From: Multifurca ochricompacta | Lineage: Eukaryota > Basidiomycota > Agaricomycetes > Russulales > Russulaceae | NCBI GenBank assembly: GCA_022496185.1 | Contig: WTXG01000004.1 | Span: forward strand, 930,001 to 994,000 | Direction of reading: 5' to 3' | Length of the DNA: 64,000 nucleotides | Shown: positions 22,174 through 34,315 of the stretch, piece after piece | How the letters are laid out: each line of letters begins with the position of its first letter | Position numbering within the stretch: the stretch's first letter is position 1 | Made by a program: the position numbers and the translations under genes | The notes under the pieces: model-generated | Told to the model about the DNA's origin: nothing | The model's input: the letters and a program-made list of their open reading frames with translations, nothing else | Databases searched by the model: none

Positions 22174-23625
22174 TAGTGATTGTCAAGGGTTTTCATACCC
22201 ATGTGGGTAAGCGCCATGGGTTTTGCTGGGTATGGGTATGGGTATATGGCTCCCAACCCATGGAAACCCATACCTGCACAGCAGGTTTGGCAGGTATAGG
22301 CACCGATTATCCATTGACAAGATCAGTAGAAATTCTAAGATAAAACACATCTGCAGCCACAAAAATACAAGATCTCATCTGATGTATGATACAGGGTGGC
22401 TTTAAATATATTCTAGTGTTATCCTACAAAATATCAAAGCAGATCAACAGTGCGATGTAAAATAAAAGTGTTATCAGTGATCTACATTCTTGAAAATCAT
22501 GATGCATCTGTTTTATTAACACGTGACCAATTCTACCAGTCTGGCACTATCTAAAATACTCTCTAGACTACTTTAGACTATTCTATAATTTAATTATCAA
22601 ATTACTTTATTGAAACAAGGCCTGCATGTATCTACAAGCTGCATGGGGCAGTGACTACATTGCATTGCATGGTGGTCTGACCTCCTTCCTATTAAGGAAG
22701 GTTGACTTAAACGCACAGAAATGTGCATCCAGGGACCAGGACAGTCACACTTGTATGAAATGAAACTAGAATAATAAAATAATAATGTAAATAAAAGATC
22801 CTTTTAATCTTCTGAACATAAAACAACAATTTTTGAGGAATCTTGAGTAGCCATAAATGAATGCATTGTGTCCAAGTGCTTATTTCCTTGACTGGGATGG
22901 CCTGGGCCATTTATCCGAAATGCGCAGAAATGCAAAGATCAGTCGCACTCGTATAAAATTGAAACCAGAATAATAAAATAAAAATGGAATAATAAATCAT
23001 CTTAATCTTATGAACATAAAATAGGAATCTTTGAGGGATCTTGAGTAGCCATAAATGAACACATTGTGTCTGAGTGTGTATCTCCTTGACTGGGATGGCC
23101 TGGGCCAATTGTCCGAAATGCGCGATGCAAGTAAAGAACTTGCATGCGTTTCATTTTATGGGTAACCCAGGTATCAAAACAATTATCCAGGGGTTACCCC
23201 TGCCAATTGCTATGTGTTCATCAAACTTTTTTGCATTCTGTGTGGTTATCTGACAGGCTTTTCATCAATGTTCTATAACATCCTATCTAATCATCTCTGT
23301 ATACTGGATTTTAGTTGTGCTTGTATAAAATTGAAAGCAGAATAATAAAATAAAAATGGAATAATGAATTATCTTAATCTTCTGAACATAAAACAAGAGC
23401 CATTGAGGGATCTTAAGCAGCCACAAATGAACGCATTGTGTATCTTCTTGGTCCAGGAAGGTCTGGGCTGGTTATCCGAAACGCGCAATGCAAGTAAAGA
23501 ACTTGCACGCATTTTCACAGGTGACCTGCAGGTAACCCATGGGTTACCCATACCCATAGTGATGGGTATGGGTACAGGTATGGGTACCAACGAGTATACC
23601 CCAGGGTTACCCCTGCCAATCACTA
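22174..23625. mobile_element. hAT-1 copy D
   Basis: 1,452 bp; TIRs TAGTGATTGTCAAGGG and CCCTGCCAATCACTA; TSD CAGAACAC at 22166-22173 and 23626-23633. Same length and layout as copy B, with more CpG sites decayed to TG/CA. No coding capacity. Confidence 0.9.
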
Positions 23626-23633
23626 CAGAACAC

Positions 23634-24108
23634 AAATGAAATACTCACCTGAACTGCAAGGCAACAATGACATGTCCCTTGCCTGACACCCAACTGCAAT
23701 GTCTTCCTCAGCATGTGACCCCAGAACCCCACCCTCCAAAAGAACATCCTTGGATGACACATCATCATGATGATACCTATCCACAGAGGAATCAGAACCA
23801 AGAGAAAGTGAAGACTTACCTTTTGACCTCCACAACTGATTTGCCCTACTTGTGGCAGCAGATGACACACCAATTGACATCAAAACCAGAATGGCCACTC
23901 CACACATAATGACAACTAGACCAAACACCAGACAGGCACGAAGGGCTGTGGAAGAAGACATTGCCAAATTGCACTCTAGCTGACCTGAATGAAGCCCTGA
24001 AGAAAGACCTATCATCACCACTCAAGCAGCAGGAAGAAACCCCAATGAACCACCATTAGGCCCCCCTGCTCCAGGAGTGGGAATGACAAATTGAGGAGGA
24101 GGAGTCAT
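23634..24108 (+). pseudogene. Gypsy-B gag, N-terminal remnant
   Basis: Stop-ridden coding remnant. Pieces such as ATPHIMTTRPNTRQARRAVE and LADLNEALKKD resemble the disordered N-terminus of fungal Gypsy gag. It is continuous, after removal of the Copia insertion, with the gag at 30144 (the Copia TSD GTCAT joins them). Assignment is by context and is weaker than for the downstream parts. Confidence 0.5.
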
Positions 24109-24456
24109 TGTTGAACCAGAGTACTGGTACAGAGCTACCGGAGATTGGTCTGACATAAGATTGTGATCATGTGTTTCAGAGATAACACAGCCAATCACAA
24201 TCACTTAGATACTTAATGATCCTAATACATCCAAAAGCAGTCATGTGACTATAATCACATTATAAATGCGTTGTACTTACAATTAGATTAATAGCCAATT
24301 AGTACATGCAGATGTATATAAAAGCCTATGTAAATATGCTACAGAAATTAAGTTGCTATCACATTATTGAAAGCATCTAAGCCTCTACACATACAAGGTG
24401 AGATAGAGTAGTAAAGTAGCATCTAAAGTACAGTCTGCGCCATGCCTGATTCTTCA
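24109..24456 (+). repeat. Copia 5' LTR
   Basis: 348 bp, TGTTGAACCAGAG...CTGATTCTTCA. By eye it differs from the 3' LTR at 14 positions, all transitions, with no indel. A TATATAAAA box lies near 24,312. Confidence 0.93.
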
Positions 24457-24477
24457 GGTTATGGGCCCTGGTGGGCA

Positions 24478-24705
24478 TCTTGCACCTCTATGGCTGCAAT
24501 ACATACTTTGTGCCTTTAATGGCTGCAACAAAATTATCTGCACCTTCAATGGCTGCAATAAGTTCCTGCGCCTATACGGCTGCAGAAGTGATGCTACCAG
24601 TGAACGAAACATTCATGCACCTTTATGGCTGCACTGCAAAATGTGCCTTTAAGGCTGCATAAGGCTATTAAAAAAGCTCACCATTTGCGCCTTTATGGCT
24701 GCATC
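24478..24705 (+). repeat. Copia leader: seven copies of a CCTTTATGGCTGC-type motif
   Basis: Between the 5' LTR and gag the leader carries about seven irregularly spaced copies of (G/A)CC-TTTATGGCTGCA, with first copies near 24,484, 24,512, 24,543, 24,571, 24,620, 24,645 and 24,690. It is not a clean tandem array, and unit spacing is about 25-50 bp. Function is unknown; the position is where packaging or dimerisation structures sit in retroelement RNA. Confidence 0.75.
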
Positions 24706-24840
24706 AATGGAGTCTAAAGAGCCTGGGTTTTTGCTTTGTGTTTTGAGTACCGGTTGTTGCATTCAATGCTGACCATGACTTCTTTTACAGAAATCAACTA
24801 CTCAAACCCTTTTGTCAAAACCCTTATCACATCCCAAACA

Positions 24841-25680
24841 ATGTCATCTCAACTCACTACCATTGTCCCTGTCTGTGATGGATCCAACTACCATGAATGG
24901 GTTGGAATCATGCAGGCCTACCTCATGGCCAATGGACTCTGGGAAATAACCAATGGCACTGATCTTAAAATTACTGCCAAGGATGAGCAGCATCCCACTG
25001 CAGATGAGCTCAGAGATCAGAAGGAATGGGAGTGCACTGACAATTGAGCCATCAGCACCATTGTCCTGCACCTATTGGCTTCTATTCAGCAGGAACACCG
25101 CTCCACGATCTCTGCTAACGCTTTATGGGTAGCCCTCAAAGCTAAGTACGGCACTGTGGGACCATCTGTGATCTTCAGGGACTTCAAGGAGGCCCTGAAC
25201 TTCCGCTTGGACTCATCAAAGCACCCTGCCCCTCAGATCAATCGTCTCCAAGTCGCTTTTGAGTGGCTTGAGTCCAATAGCATTACCATCCCTGATATGC
25301 TGCAGGGAATGCCGCTCTTACACACCCTTCCTCCTAGATGGGAGGCTCTCATCCCAACCATCCTTGTTGGAAGATCTCATTCTGACATAAACCTCCCAGT
25401 AGTCTGCAGTGCCATCCTTGCTCAGTGGGAGCAAGACTGCTCCAGGGGTAAAAACCCCCATTCTGCTAATAAGCTCTCAGCAGTCAAGCGGAAGCAAGGT
25501 GATCCTCGCTTCAGCCAGCAGAAACAGTCTGGAGGCAAACAGCCAGAGCATGTGGAAAAGCAGGCGGATCACAAGTACCAATGTGGGCATTGTGCCAGAA
25601 GGCAGAATTGAGATAATCAGCAATCTAAGGCACAGGGGCACTCACACATCACTAATCAAGCGTTCTTCCCCCCTCCTTGA
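24841..25680 (+). pseudogene. Copia gag
   Basis: Gag-like: VCDGSNYHEWVGIMQAYLMA at the N-terminus (typical LxGxNYxxW Copia gag start), then LWVALKAKYG and a basic C-terminal part with a decayed zinc-knuckle start (YQCGHCARR). TGA stops at 25045-25047 and about 25,609 replace likely arginines. Plausible start ATG at 24841. Confidence 0.85.
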
Positions 25681-25689
25681 TTCACCACC

Positions 25690-25953
25690 ATGCCATCCGT
25701 TCCCTCTCCTCCTTCCTTTAAAACTCACTATAGGAATGGAAGGCCTCGTATCATTATGCGCACCACTCCTAAGGAGCGAATCCCTGGCCACTATCATGCT
25801 TTTAACCAAGCTATGGATCTGTGCGAAGATATAGGTGTGCCAGGGACCGCTCACAATCTGAAACCCCTTGAGACCCGCATAACTGATAGTTTCTCAAGAC
25901 CATCGTCCAGCAAGACCAAGCTGGAGGACCTTGAAGAGGATGGAGATGAGTGA
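25690..25953 (+). pseudogene. Copia gag-pol linker fragment
   Basis: 88-codon open stretch (GRPRIIMRTTPKERIPGHYH...) in the same frame as gag, ending DE-TGA-PRKKSR where CGA is expected. A one-base shift at about 25,985 then leads into the acidic linker (DPNDPLDWGSDHLDDQ) and protease. Spacer of unknown role between gag and protease. Confidence 0.6.
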
Positions 25954-25999
25954 CCGCGCAAAAAATCTAGATCCCCTCACCTATCACTGTCGATACAGA

Positions 26000-27959
26000 A
26001 GACGAAGAGGACCCCAATGATCCTCTTGATTGGGGCTCCGATCATCTTGATGATCAGCTGGCTGATCTGGCTGGCCTAGATGAGGACGACGATCAGGATG
26101 TGTATGTCCCCTCTTTCCTTCTACCCTGCAAAACTAACAGATGCATTTATGCTTCATTAGTTTGCGCTTCTAGGGAGTCCCCTACAAAGAGCATTAGAAA
26201 TGCAGGAGTAGTTAGCACTATACATGACTTTAGGTTATGTACGAATATATTGCATTCTCCACATCATGTTCAGTGTGCTAAGTGCAAAGGAAAGACTAAG
26301 GATGAAGGCCATATAACATGGCTCTTAGATTCAGGTGCTTCATCACACTTTACATTTTCTCTCGACAATTTCATTGAATATGAAGACATTAGTACCCCAG
26401 AGCCCATCAAAACAGCTTCTAAACCTATTTATATTAAAGGGAAAGGTACTGTTCTATTAGAACATGATGTCACACACAACGGAGTCACGAAAACGCGTAC
26501 AACGCATTTATATCCAGTATATTACATCCCTGATATAACTGGAAGACTTCTGAGCATCAGAGAGTTTCTCAAGCAAGGATTGTACGTCTATGGGGACAAA
26601 CATGAATTAACCTTGCAAAATAAGGGATCTAAAATCCCAATTATTCAATGCCATCCGGCAATTACTGGCCAAACTATCTATTGGCTTCATTCTAAGATCG
26701 CTAATTCACAATCTTACTCTACAATCTATAATGTAGATTACGATCTAATGCATAAGTGCTTAGGACATCCTTCTAAGGAAGTCTTACATCATGCCAAAGA
26801 TCACACTAAGGGATTCCCCCTAGATCTATCTTATCCAAAGACAGCTCCCCTATGCCCAGGATGCACACAAGGCAAGATGCCTTTGTGATCTTATCTACCA
26901 TCTGAAACACGTGCCTCAAAGCCATTTGAGCACATTCATTCAGATCTTAAGACTTTCCCAGTAGAATCTTATCACAAATACAAATACTTTATCAGCTTTA
27001 TTGATGATTATACGTCATTTGCATGGATTGTATGTTTGTGCACTAAGTCTGCTGCAATAAACGCTTTGCGACAATTCCTTGCCATGATCAAAAATCAACA
27101 TAACACCACCATTAAAGAGTGGATGTCTGATGCTGGTGGAGAATACAAATCTGATGTATTTATGAATGTATTGAAAGATGAAGGGATAAAAATTCTACAG
27201 AGCGCGCCTTATACTCCCCAACAAAATGGCCGCATGGAGTGCTTCATGCGCACTTGTATGGATAAAGCGCAATCAATGTGCATTGAGTCATGTCTTCCAG
27301 ACTCTTGGTGGGAATTTGCTGTACTACATGCAGTACATCTCTACAATAGGACTCCTGTACGTTGCCTGAAATGGCAGACACCTTATGAGATATTGTATGG
27401 AGAAGCACCAGAGATCTCTCATTTGCGCATCTTTGGATGTGGTGCTTATGTCTACATTCTGGAAGAATGTCGTGGCAATAAACTATCACCTAAGTCAGAA
27501 CTTATGGTGTATATTGGGCATGCAGATGGCATTAAAGGCCATCTGTTCATGCGGCTTGGCAATAATACATTGTACATGCAAGCCACAGCCCTATTTGATG
27601 AGAATCTCTTCCCTAAGTGTGATTCCACCAGATGGTGTGGAGTTACTAAATTGAATGAGCCTCTAATTAATGAAGGGCCAGAAACACAGCCCATTCCTTT
27701 AGTGGACGATGATGATTTCCTACCATCTTGCCTTCCACCTTCCAAACAAATAGAAGGACCTCAGGTTCTTGATGAAGAACCTAGCACTTCACAGCCAGAG
27801 GTACCCTTGCCTTCTCCTGTGCCAGAACAACAACCAGTGCCTTTGCGGCACTCTACACAGGAAAGGAAAGTTGCACTTCACCCTGGGAATGTCTATGGGG
27901 ATAACAGGCACCCCGTCAATCAGATTACAGACATTCAGCGGATGCGGCAATGGAGATGA
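26000..27959 (+). pseudogene. Copia protease and integrase
   Basis: Protease active site WLLDSGASSHFT (about 26,320). The integrase zinc domain H-x-C...C-x2-C is seen as HKCLGHPSKEVLHH and CPGCTQGKM. The catalytic D, D, E are in IHSDLKTF, SDAGGEY and NGRMECFMR. The integrase C-terminal region has YGEAPEISHLRIFGCGAYVY. TGA at 26886-26888 and 27957-27959 interrupts an otherwise single frame; both replace arginine in the expected reading. Confidence 0.9.
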
Positions 27960-29749
27960 GCAGTGGAACCCTGGGGTAGCTCCCCAATTCCATCTGTGTG
28001 TTTGAGACAGGTTCCTGGTCCTAGTCTCAACACTCCGGCCCGCACTAGTGACGATCCGCTTACACCCATAAGGGGGAGTGATGATGAAGTTGAGAATCTA
28101 GTAGATCTCATATCTCAACTAGCCCAGGAAGGGGGAGGAGAATTTGTGCATTATCTGCTCACCAAAGCAGTTCCACATGATTCACAACCACTAGACATGT
28201 CCAATATACAAGAGTGGACATATAGAGATATTTTGCGCATGCCTGACGTGCAACAAAGGGAATGGAAGACTGCATGTCGCGAAGAACTTGAGGCACTTCG
28301 CAGATGGAAAGTCTTTATGCTTGTGGACCCTCCCAAAGGGAGGAAGACAATTAAAAACAGATGGGTCTTTGACCAAAAATCTGATGGTCGTAAGAAAGCC
28401 AGGCTCGTAGCCAAAGGCTTTTCTCAGGTTGAAGGCATTGACTTTAATGAAATATTCTCGCCTGTTGTAAGGTTTGAGACTGTCCGGTTGATGCTCGCGC
28501 TTGCAGCGCTTGAGGATTGGCACATTACTGGACTAGATGTCAAAAGTGCTTTCCTGTATGGTGAACTAGATGAAGAGCTATACATGGAACAACCTGAAGG
28601 TTTCAAGATTAAAGGACAAGAAACCAAAGTACTACGACTACAATGTGCCATTTATGGTCTTAAACAAGCTGCCTTAGCATGGTGGAAGGCACTAGATAAG
28701 TCCATGGCTGCAATGGGCTGTAAACGCCTACTCTCAGACTCAGGCCTATTTCTATATAAAGCTAATAATGGGTCAATTGTCATCATCATTGTATATGTCA
28801 ATGATGCTTTATTTATGGGAAATGACAAAGTCCTAGTCAGTAAACTAAAAACTGATTTCATGAACAAATGGGAGTGCAGGGATCTAGGAGACACAAAGGA
28901 GTTCTTGTGAATGCGCATAACTAGGAAGGATGGCAAAATTCTACTTGATCAACAGCCATACCTAACTAAAGTGCTGCAATGCTTTGGGATGCTTAACGCA
29001 AAATTTGCGCCCACTCCTCTCCCAGAAGGCTATCATCCAGAGCCTAACACTGAACCTGCAGATCCTTCCATTTGTTCAAAGTTCCAACAAGTAATTGGCT
29101 CATTACTTTACATTATGTTGGGCACATGACCAGATATTGCCTTTGCAGTGACAAGGCTATCTCAATTCACCGCTAATCCATCTCAAGATCATCTTGATCG
29201 AGCGCTGTATATCTGCCAATATTTAGCCAGCACACCTGATTACATGCTTATCTACAATGGCAGATCAAATGGTGGATTGATCGCGTGCACTGATTCCGAT
29301 TGGGTGTCAAACCCAATAGATTGCCGATCCACTACTGGATACATGGTGAAAATAGCAATGGGATATTCAGCTGGAATTCTAGAGCACAAAAGACCACAGC
29401 ACTCTCATCCACTGAAGCAGAATACATGTCGCTTTCTGACACAATGCAACAGATTGTATGGATCAAATCACTTCTAAGCAAAATTGGTATTGATCTAGGA
29501 CCCATTCCTCTCTGCAGTGATAACCAGGGGTCCATCTTTATGGCCTCTAATCCTGTACAAGAGTGACGGATAAAACATATTGATATTCACTTCCACTACA
29601 TCAGACAGATTATACAGGAGAAGAAAATTGAGCTATTCTTTATTGAAGGCTCTGAGAATCCTGCAGACATGTTCACCAAGAATTTGGGACGTGTCAAATT
29701 CCTGAAATTCAGGAGTCAACTTGGGCTAGAGATTAACTCGCCTAAGTAA
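27960..29749 (+). pseudogene. Copia reverse transcriptase and RNase H
   Basis: RT starts WKTACREELEALRRWKVF; then NRWVFDQKSDG, ARLVAKGFSQVEGIDF, DVKSAFLYGELDEELYMEQP, AIYGLKQAALAWW. The catalytic box reads YVND (about 28,795) instead of YVDD, a GAT-to-AAT change. RNase H shows ACTDSDWVSNP and LSSTEAEYMSLSDT, the latter one frame over after about 29,370. It ends with HIDIHFHYIR and NPADMFTKNLG near 29,749. TGA stops at 28908, 29127 and 29564. Confidence 0.9.
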
Positions 29750-29795
29750 GGATAATTGCTTAGCACGCTTAGCAGTGGCACTTAGCAAGGGGGAG

Positions 29796-30143
29796 TGTTG
29801 AACCAGAGTACCAGTACAGAGCTACCAGAGATTGGTCCGACATAAGATTGTGATCATGCATTTCAGAGATAACGCAGCCGATCACAATCACTTAGATACT
29901 TAATGATCCTAATACATCCAAAAGCAGTCATGTGACTATAATCACATTATAAACGTGTTGTACTTACAATTAGATTAATAGCTGATTAGTACATGCAGAT
30001 GTATATAAAAGCCTATGTAAATATGCTACAGAAATTAAGTTGCTATCGCATTATTGAAAGCATCTAAGCCTCTACACATACAAGGTGAGATAGAGTAGTA
30101 AAGTAGCATCTAAAGTACAGTCTGCACCATGCCTGATTCTTCA
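29796..30143 (+). repeat. Copia 3' LTR
   Basis: 348 bp, paired with 24109-24456; followed by TSD GTCAT. Confidence 0.93.
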
Positions 30144-30514
30144 GTCATGACAGATGTACCACCACCATTTTTTGAAGGAAATTGAGAAACTTCTATGGAC
30201 TGGCTTGCCAAGCTCAAACTATTCTTCAGCCTGAATGAAACAGTGGCCACAGTCCAAAATGAAAGAACCAGAGTAGCATACACTCTGGGCTTAATCCAAG
30301 GACCACAAGTAGACTGTTGGGTGGTGGACCAGATCAAGTGGTTGACTGATGTCAAGGAAGGGAATATCTGAGTCCCATATGTCTGGGACAAATTCAAACA
30401 GACATTCAGAGAGGCATGGGCCAACATGGCAGCAGGGCAAAAGGCATTATGAGCACTTGACCAATTACAAATGTGAGATTCCAACATTGATGACTATATC
30501 ACTGAATTTTGCAC
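30144..30514 (+). pseudogene. Gypsy-B gag, capsid region (left of the MULE)
   Basis: Reads VMTDVPPPFFEGN, then SMDWLAKLKLFFSLNE, VWDKFKQTFREAWANM and SNIDDYITEFCT, the retrotransposon-gag capsid fold pattern. At least four TGA codons fall where arginine is expected. It continues after the MULE at 34316 with LATRAELHINDPAAW, joined across the 9-bp TSD. Confidence 0.82.
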
Positions 30515-33500
30515 AAGTTACCTTACTCACCCCCACCGCTGACATCCCTAAAGTGGTAATCGTGCCACATGACTCACCACTGACACCCCTAAAGTGGTAA
30601 TCTTGTCACACGACTCAAATTTGTAATAATATTTATTTTAAAAAGGAAGTTATCATTGAATATCTATTTTAATAAGGGAAGTTATCAACAAAATATAAGT
30701 TGGAATAAGATCAGATAACTCTCCCCACACTGACATCCCTAAAGTAGTAATATTGCCACATGACTGTGATTTGTAATAATATTTATTTTAAAAAGGAAAG
30801 TTATCAACGATATATCAGTACAAATCAGTAAGGATTAGATAAGAACTTTGGTGTTCTTGCGCATTCTCACTACTCTATGTCTAGCTATTTTATGACTTTC
30901 CTTGTGTATCATGTGTTCTCATCAGAACATGTGGGTCTAGAGCGGTAGAACATTGAGGTGCTTGTTTCTGGTTGCCATGTCATTGGTAATAATACTCTTG
31001 TTGTCCTCATCTGCCTCTCCTTTCCTATGCAAGTCTTTGCTAGCCTCAAGAATGAGCCACCCTCTCGTTCCAGCACTTGGAGCATATGGTGGTCCCAGAA
31101 TTGGACCTGGTACTTCAATCCTTCAAGAAATTCTCCAATAATATTGATATTCTTGCTCATGGCCTCTTCAAACATCGAGCTCTCTTGCAATGCTGGTTGG
31201 AAATCTTGTACATCATTGTCATTGTCATCATTGTCATCATCATTGTCACCATTGTCATCATCACTGCTATCCTCCCTCTTGCCACCATTTGCTCCAGGGG
31301 CTGTCTTGTCAATTCTTGCAACATTTTGAGGTGCTGGGGGATCTTCACTATGTGGTTTCAAGAGGGGGTGACTCCATATTGGGGCTGTCTGCTGACGTCT
31401 TACTTCAAGGAAGAACAGTGGCAAAACTGGCTGGGCAGCTTGAACAAGATGCTTGCAGAGAAGGAACCGGTTGATTACCATCACAGGACAGGTACAGATC
31501 CATTGATTTACATCTGGCCGATAAGCTTCATTGATAGGGATTGTGATGGGTGTTCTCAAGAGTTTCTTCCAATTCCGCTTGAATTGCTTACGCCACGACA
31601 AGAGCTCTCGATAACAGCCAGTATCTGTAAGTAAGCATTCCAACTTTCAATGATATGATGGTGCAAGTTTGGTGATTAGAATCCAGACTAGAAGATCACA
31701 CCACAGCATGTGAAAGTGATAGAGGAAGTCGCACTTTATTTGTTGCCAGCTGGATCAAAGGTAAGTCTTGGGATTCTCAACAGCTGATCCATACTTACTG
31801 GCTTTCTAGAATCATTGTTGTTTTCAAGATGGGTATTTCTGGATGTGCCGACTGCACCCACAGCTCCCACCAGCCCTTTCAATACCAGTTTTCCCAAAGG
31901 TATGCCCATACCTCTCATAGGTCATACTTAACACAGAACCCATACATTTTCCAAACAGCCCACTTCTTGATCCCCTCAGGACTTGGGTGTGCGGACCCTG
32001 GAATCGACAGATGGGCACAGTAATGCCTTTCTAGCATCATGACAATTGGCTGGCAGTAAATGGCTGGGCAAAATTTCCATTGGGTTTCATTCTGTAACCC
32101 CTCCTCATCTTCGTCGTCACTGCTTTCAGGCTCATGTGGAATGATAGGTCCCTGTGATGAAGCTGGTGCAATGTGGAGGGGGGGTACCTTGATGGTGATA
32201 TGTAGGTCCTTAGTTCCCTGAGTTTCTTTATCAGTGTTGCAATGATGTGATTTATGAGCAGGAGTGGGTTCTGGTGCTGATGTCAATGGTGCCTTTTGTG
32301 CAGGAATCATGATGGATAAGGTATTGGATCCACTCATGTGTGTTTGTGTAGGGCATATGTTTTCTATATCATCGGGTACACTGCCCTTGTATTCTTCAGC
32401 ATCAATGCATCCCAGAGGGATAAAGGCCATGTCAATGAATGGAAACTCTATGTGGGCCTGCTGAACATTGTATGGCATTGTGGCAAGTTTTCCCTGACCC
32501 AGCTGAGTCTGCACTGCTCGATGGAAGTGCCACCAGCATAAGTTGATCTTTGCGTTCCAGACTTCTTTCACCATGCTGATTTCTGCCATGTCCTTATCAA
32601 CATGCACGAAGACTGGATTTATGTGATATGCCTCTTTGATGCATGTAGCCCATCCTGCAAGTGCTTTCTTTTGTTTCCCCTGCTCTATTGATGTTGCAGT
32701 TGACAGAAGGCAATATGATATCGGAAAGCCTGCATTATCATGCTCTGCCATCAGGCTGTATAGCTCAAGATGCTTCGAGTTTGTATTATCTGGATGGATC
32801 TGTAAGCTTACTTTTCTCAAAAGTTAGATATGATATGGCTTACATGTTGCATCAAGTCCTACTTCAATTATCTTTCCGTGCAATAGCCTCTTGATCTTTT
32901 TCATACCCCAACAAAGTATATCAACCCCTTCAGGAATGTTCTTCAGTAAGAAAATATCAACATCATCTTGATATTCATTAAGAAGCTTTTGTGTTGATGG
33001 TAGTTGCAGGTGATTGCAATGCCAGAATATCTGGCTTGTCTGCATCCAAGCTGTGTGGATCTGTGCTGATGTTATTGATGGATATGCTGCCTGCACCTTT
33101 GCAACCATTGCAGCAGGTGTTAACCACTCGACGTTCTCTCAAATTGTGTCCATTGCACTAGGTGGCAGGGCGACATCAAAGTAATGTACATGCTTCATGT
33201 GATGTTCAAGTCGAATGGAGATTGTCCTATCCCCTTCTGGAATGCTTCCTCGGCAAGTAATATATAGTTGACTGTGGCATGGGTACCACTTCATTCCAAT
33301 GTTATCACGATGTTGCACCTTTAGTGCTTTGGAAACATTTGATTTCTTCTTTCTTGCTTCATCCTGGCTGCACCAAAAACATGTTCGGTGCCCTGTTTGC
33401 AGTTGCTTATGATCCTTCACACTAATCCTGTAAATGTCATATAATAATAGCATTGGGGATACTACTCACATAAATCTATACCCTGTCACCTTCCAGATTT

Positions 33501-34306
33501 CCTTAGCAATCATGTCAATCTGCTCTCTATCAGAAACCAATGAGTCATTTGGAACAGTGAAAGTTCCTCTAAATTTTAAATCGTGGTATGTTCTAAATTG
33601 TGTTCGAAGGGAGCCAAACATTTCCTCTCCGGTATCGAATATCTCTTCTCTAGTATCAGATATCTGTAGATTATACTGTTAATCCTTATCTATATCCATA
33701 GTAAGTTACTAATTACCACAGAATCAATTTCATCCTCGCTCTTTATGAGATTGCATGTGGCCTGAGGATTGCTTGAGATTCCTTCATCTCCCAATGTGTC
33801 TTCATCCACCCTCTTGGCTTTTTCACCTACTGTGCACCCATTGAACTCCTTTTGCTTCTTTTTCTCATTCTCATGAACTCTTTGGGCCTTCTTGTTTTTC
33901 CTATCACGCATTCAGCAGTGATCACAAGTCTTGTGTGGTAAGTGTAATGGTACAAGATTTCTACACCATACCTTGGAACATTTTTTTGTAGCAGAAGGAG
34001 TGTTATTGTCCATTGCATGGATGGGAGGAGGGACAACTGTAACCTATAGTGAGAATGCTTAATGTCCTTGTCTACCTGTCACATGACTTTGATTTGCAGT
34101 GATATTTTGTTGATCAATGATTGATGTCTACATGTCACATGACTTTAATTTGTAATGATATTTTCAATAATTTTCCTTTTTAAAATAAATATTATTACAA
34201 ATCTGAGTTGTGTGACAAGATTACCACTTTAGGGATGTCAGTGGTGAGTCATGTGACACGATTACCACTTTAGGGATGTCAGCAGTGGGGGTGAGTTGGG
34301 TGAGCT
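30515..34306 (-). mobile_element. MULE (Mutator-like) DNA transposon
   Basis: 3,792-bp element with 9-bp TSD ATTTTGCAC (30506-30514 and 34307-34315) and long TIRs of about 125 bp. Each TIR contains two tandem copies of a unit with ACATCCCTAAAGTGGTAAT; a third degenerate copy lies at about 30,727. Both TIRs continue into a shared AATAATATTTATTTTAAAAA stretch. The minus strand encodes a MULE-type transposase in pieces. Inserted in Gypsy-B gag. Confidence 0.92.
30909..34036 (-). pseudogene. MULE transposase with SWIM zinc finger (interrupted)
   Basis: In order from 34,036: a basic Cys/His N-terminal segment; 33139-33453 and 32824-33108, ending EVGLDATCKPYHI (first catalytic Asp); 31915-32820 with SLMAEHDNAGFPISYCLLST and VHVDKDMAEISMVKEVW followed by WWHFHRAV (the MULE core); 30909-31643 with the SWIM motif ICTCPVMVINRFLLCKH (CxC...CxH) and an Asp-rich linker. 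Introns are possible, but no clean splice set joins every piece, so I call it interrupted. Confidence 0.82.
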
Positions 34307-34315
34307 ATTTTGCAC

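Larger units (their letters stand above)
24109..30143 (+). mobile_element. Complete Ty1/Copia retrotransposon, decayed
   Basis: 6,035 bp with 348-bp LTRs at 24109-24456 and 29796-30143 and TSD GTCAT (24104-24108, 30144-30148). The order gag, protease, integrase, RT, RNase H is the Copia order. The purine tract AAGGGGGAG precedes the 3' LTR. The internal region has at least eight TGA stops where arginine is expected and two apparent one-base shifts. It is inserted in Gypsy-B gag. Confidence 0.95.

Noticed and set aside
31190..31275. GTCATC/GTCATT repeats as a microsatellite or CRISPR-like array
   Set aside because: They encode the poly-Asp linker on the minus strand; no spacer structure, and CRISPR is not expected in a fungal genome.
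31077..31634. 185-codon plus-strand open frame with Ile/Val repeats
   Set aside because: Antisense of the Asp-rich linker and SWIM region of the MULE transposase.
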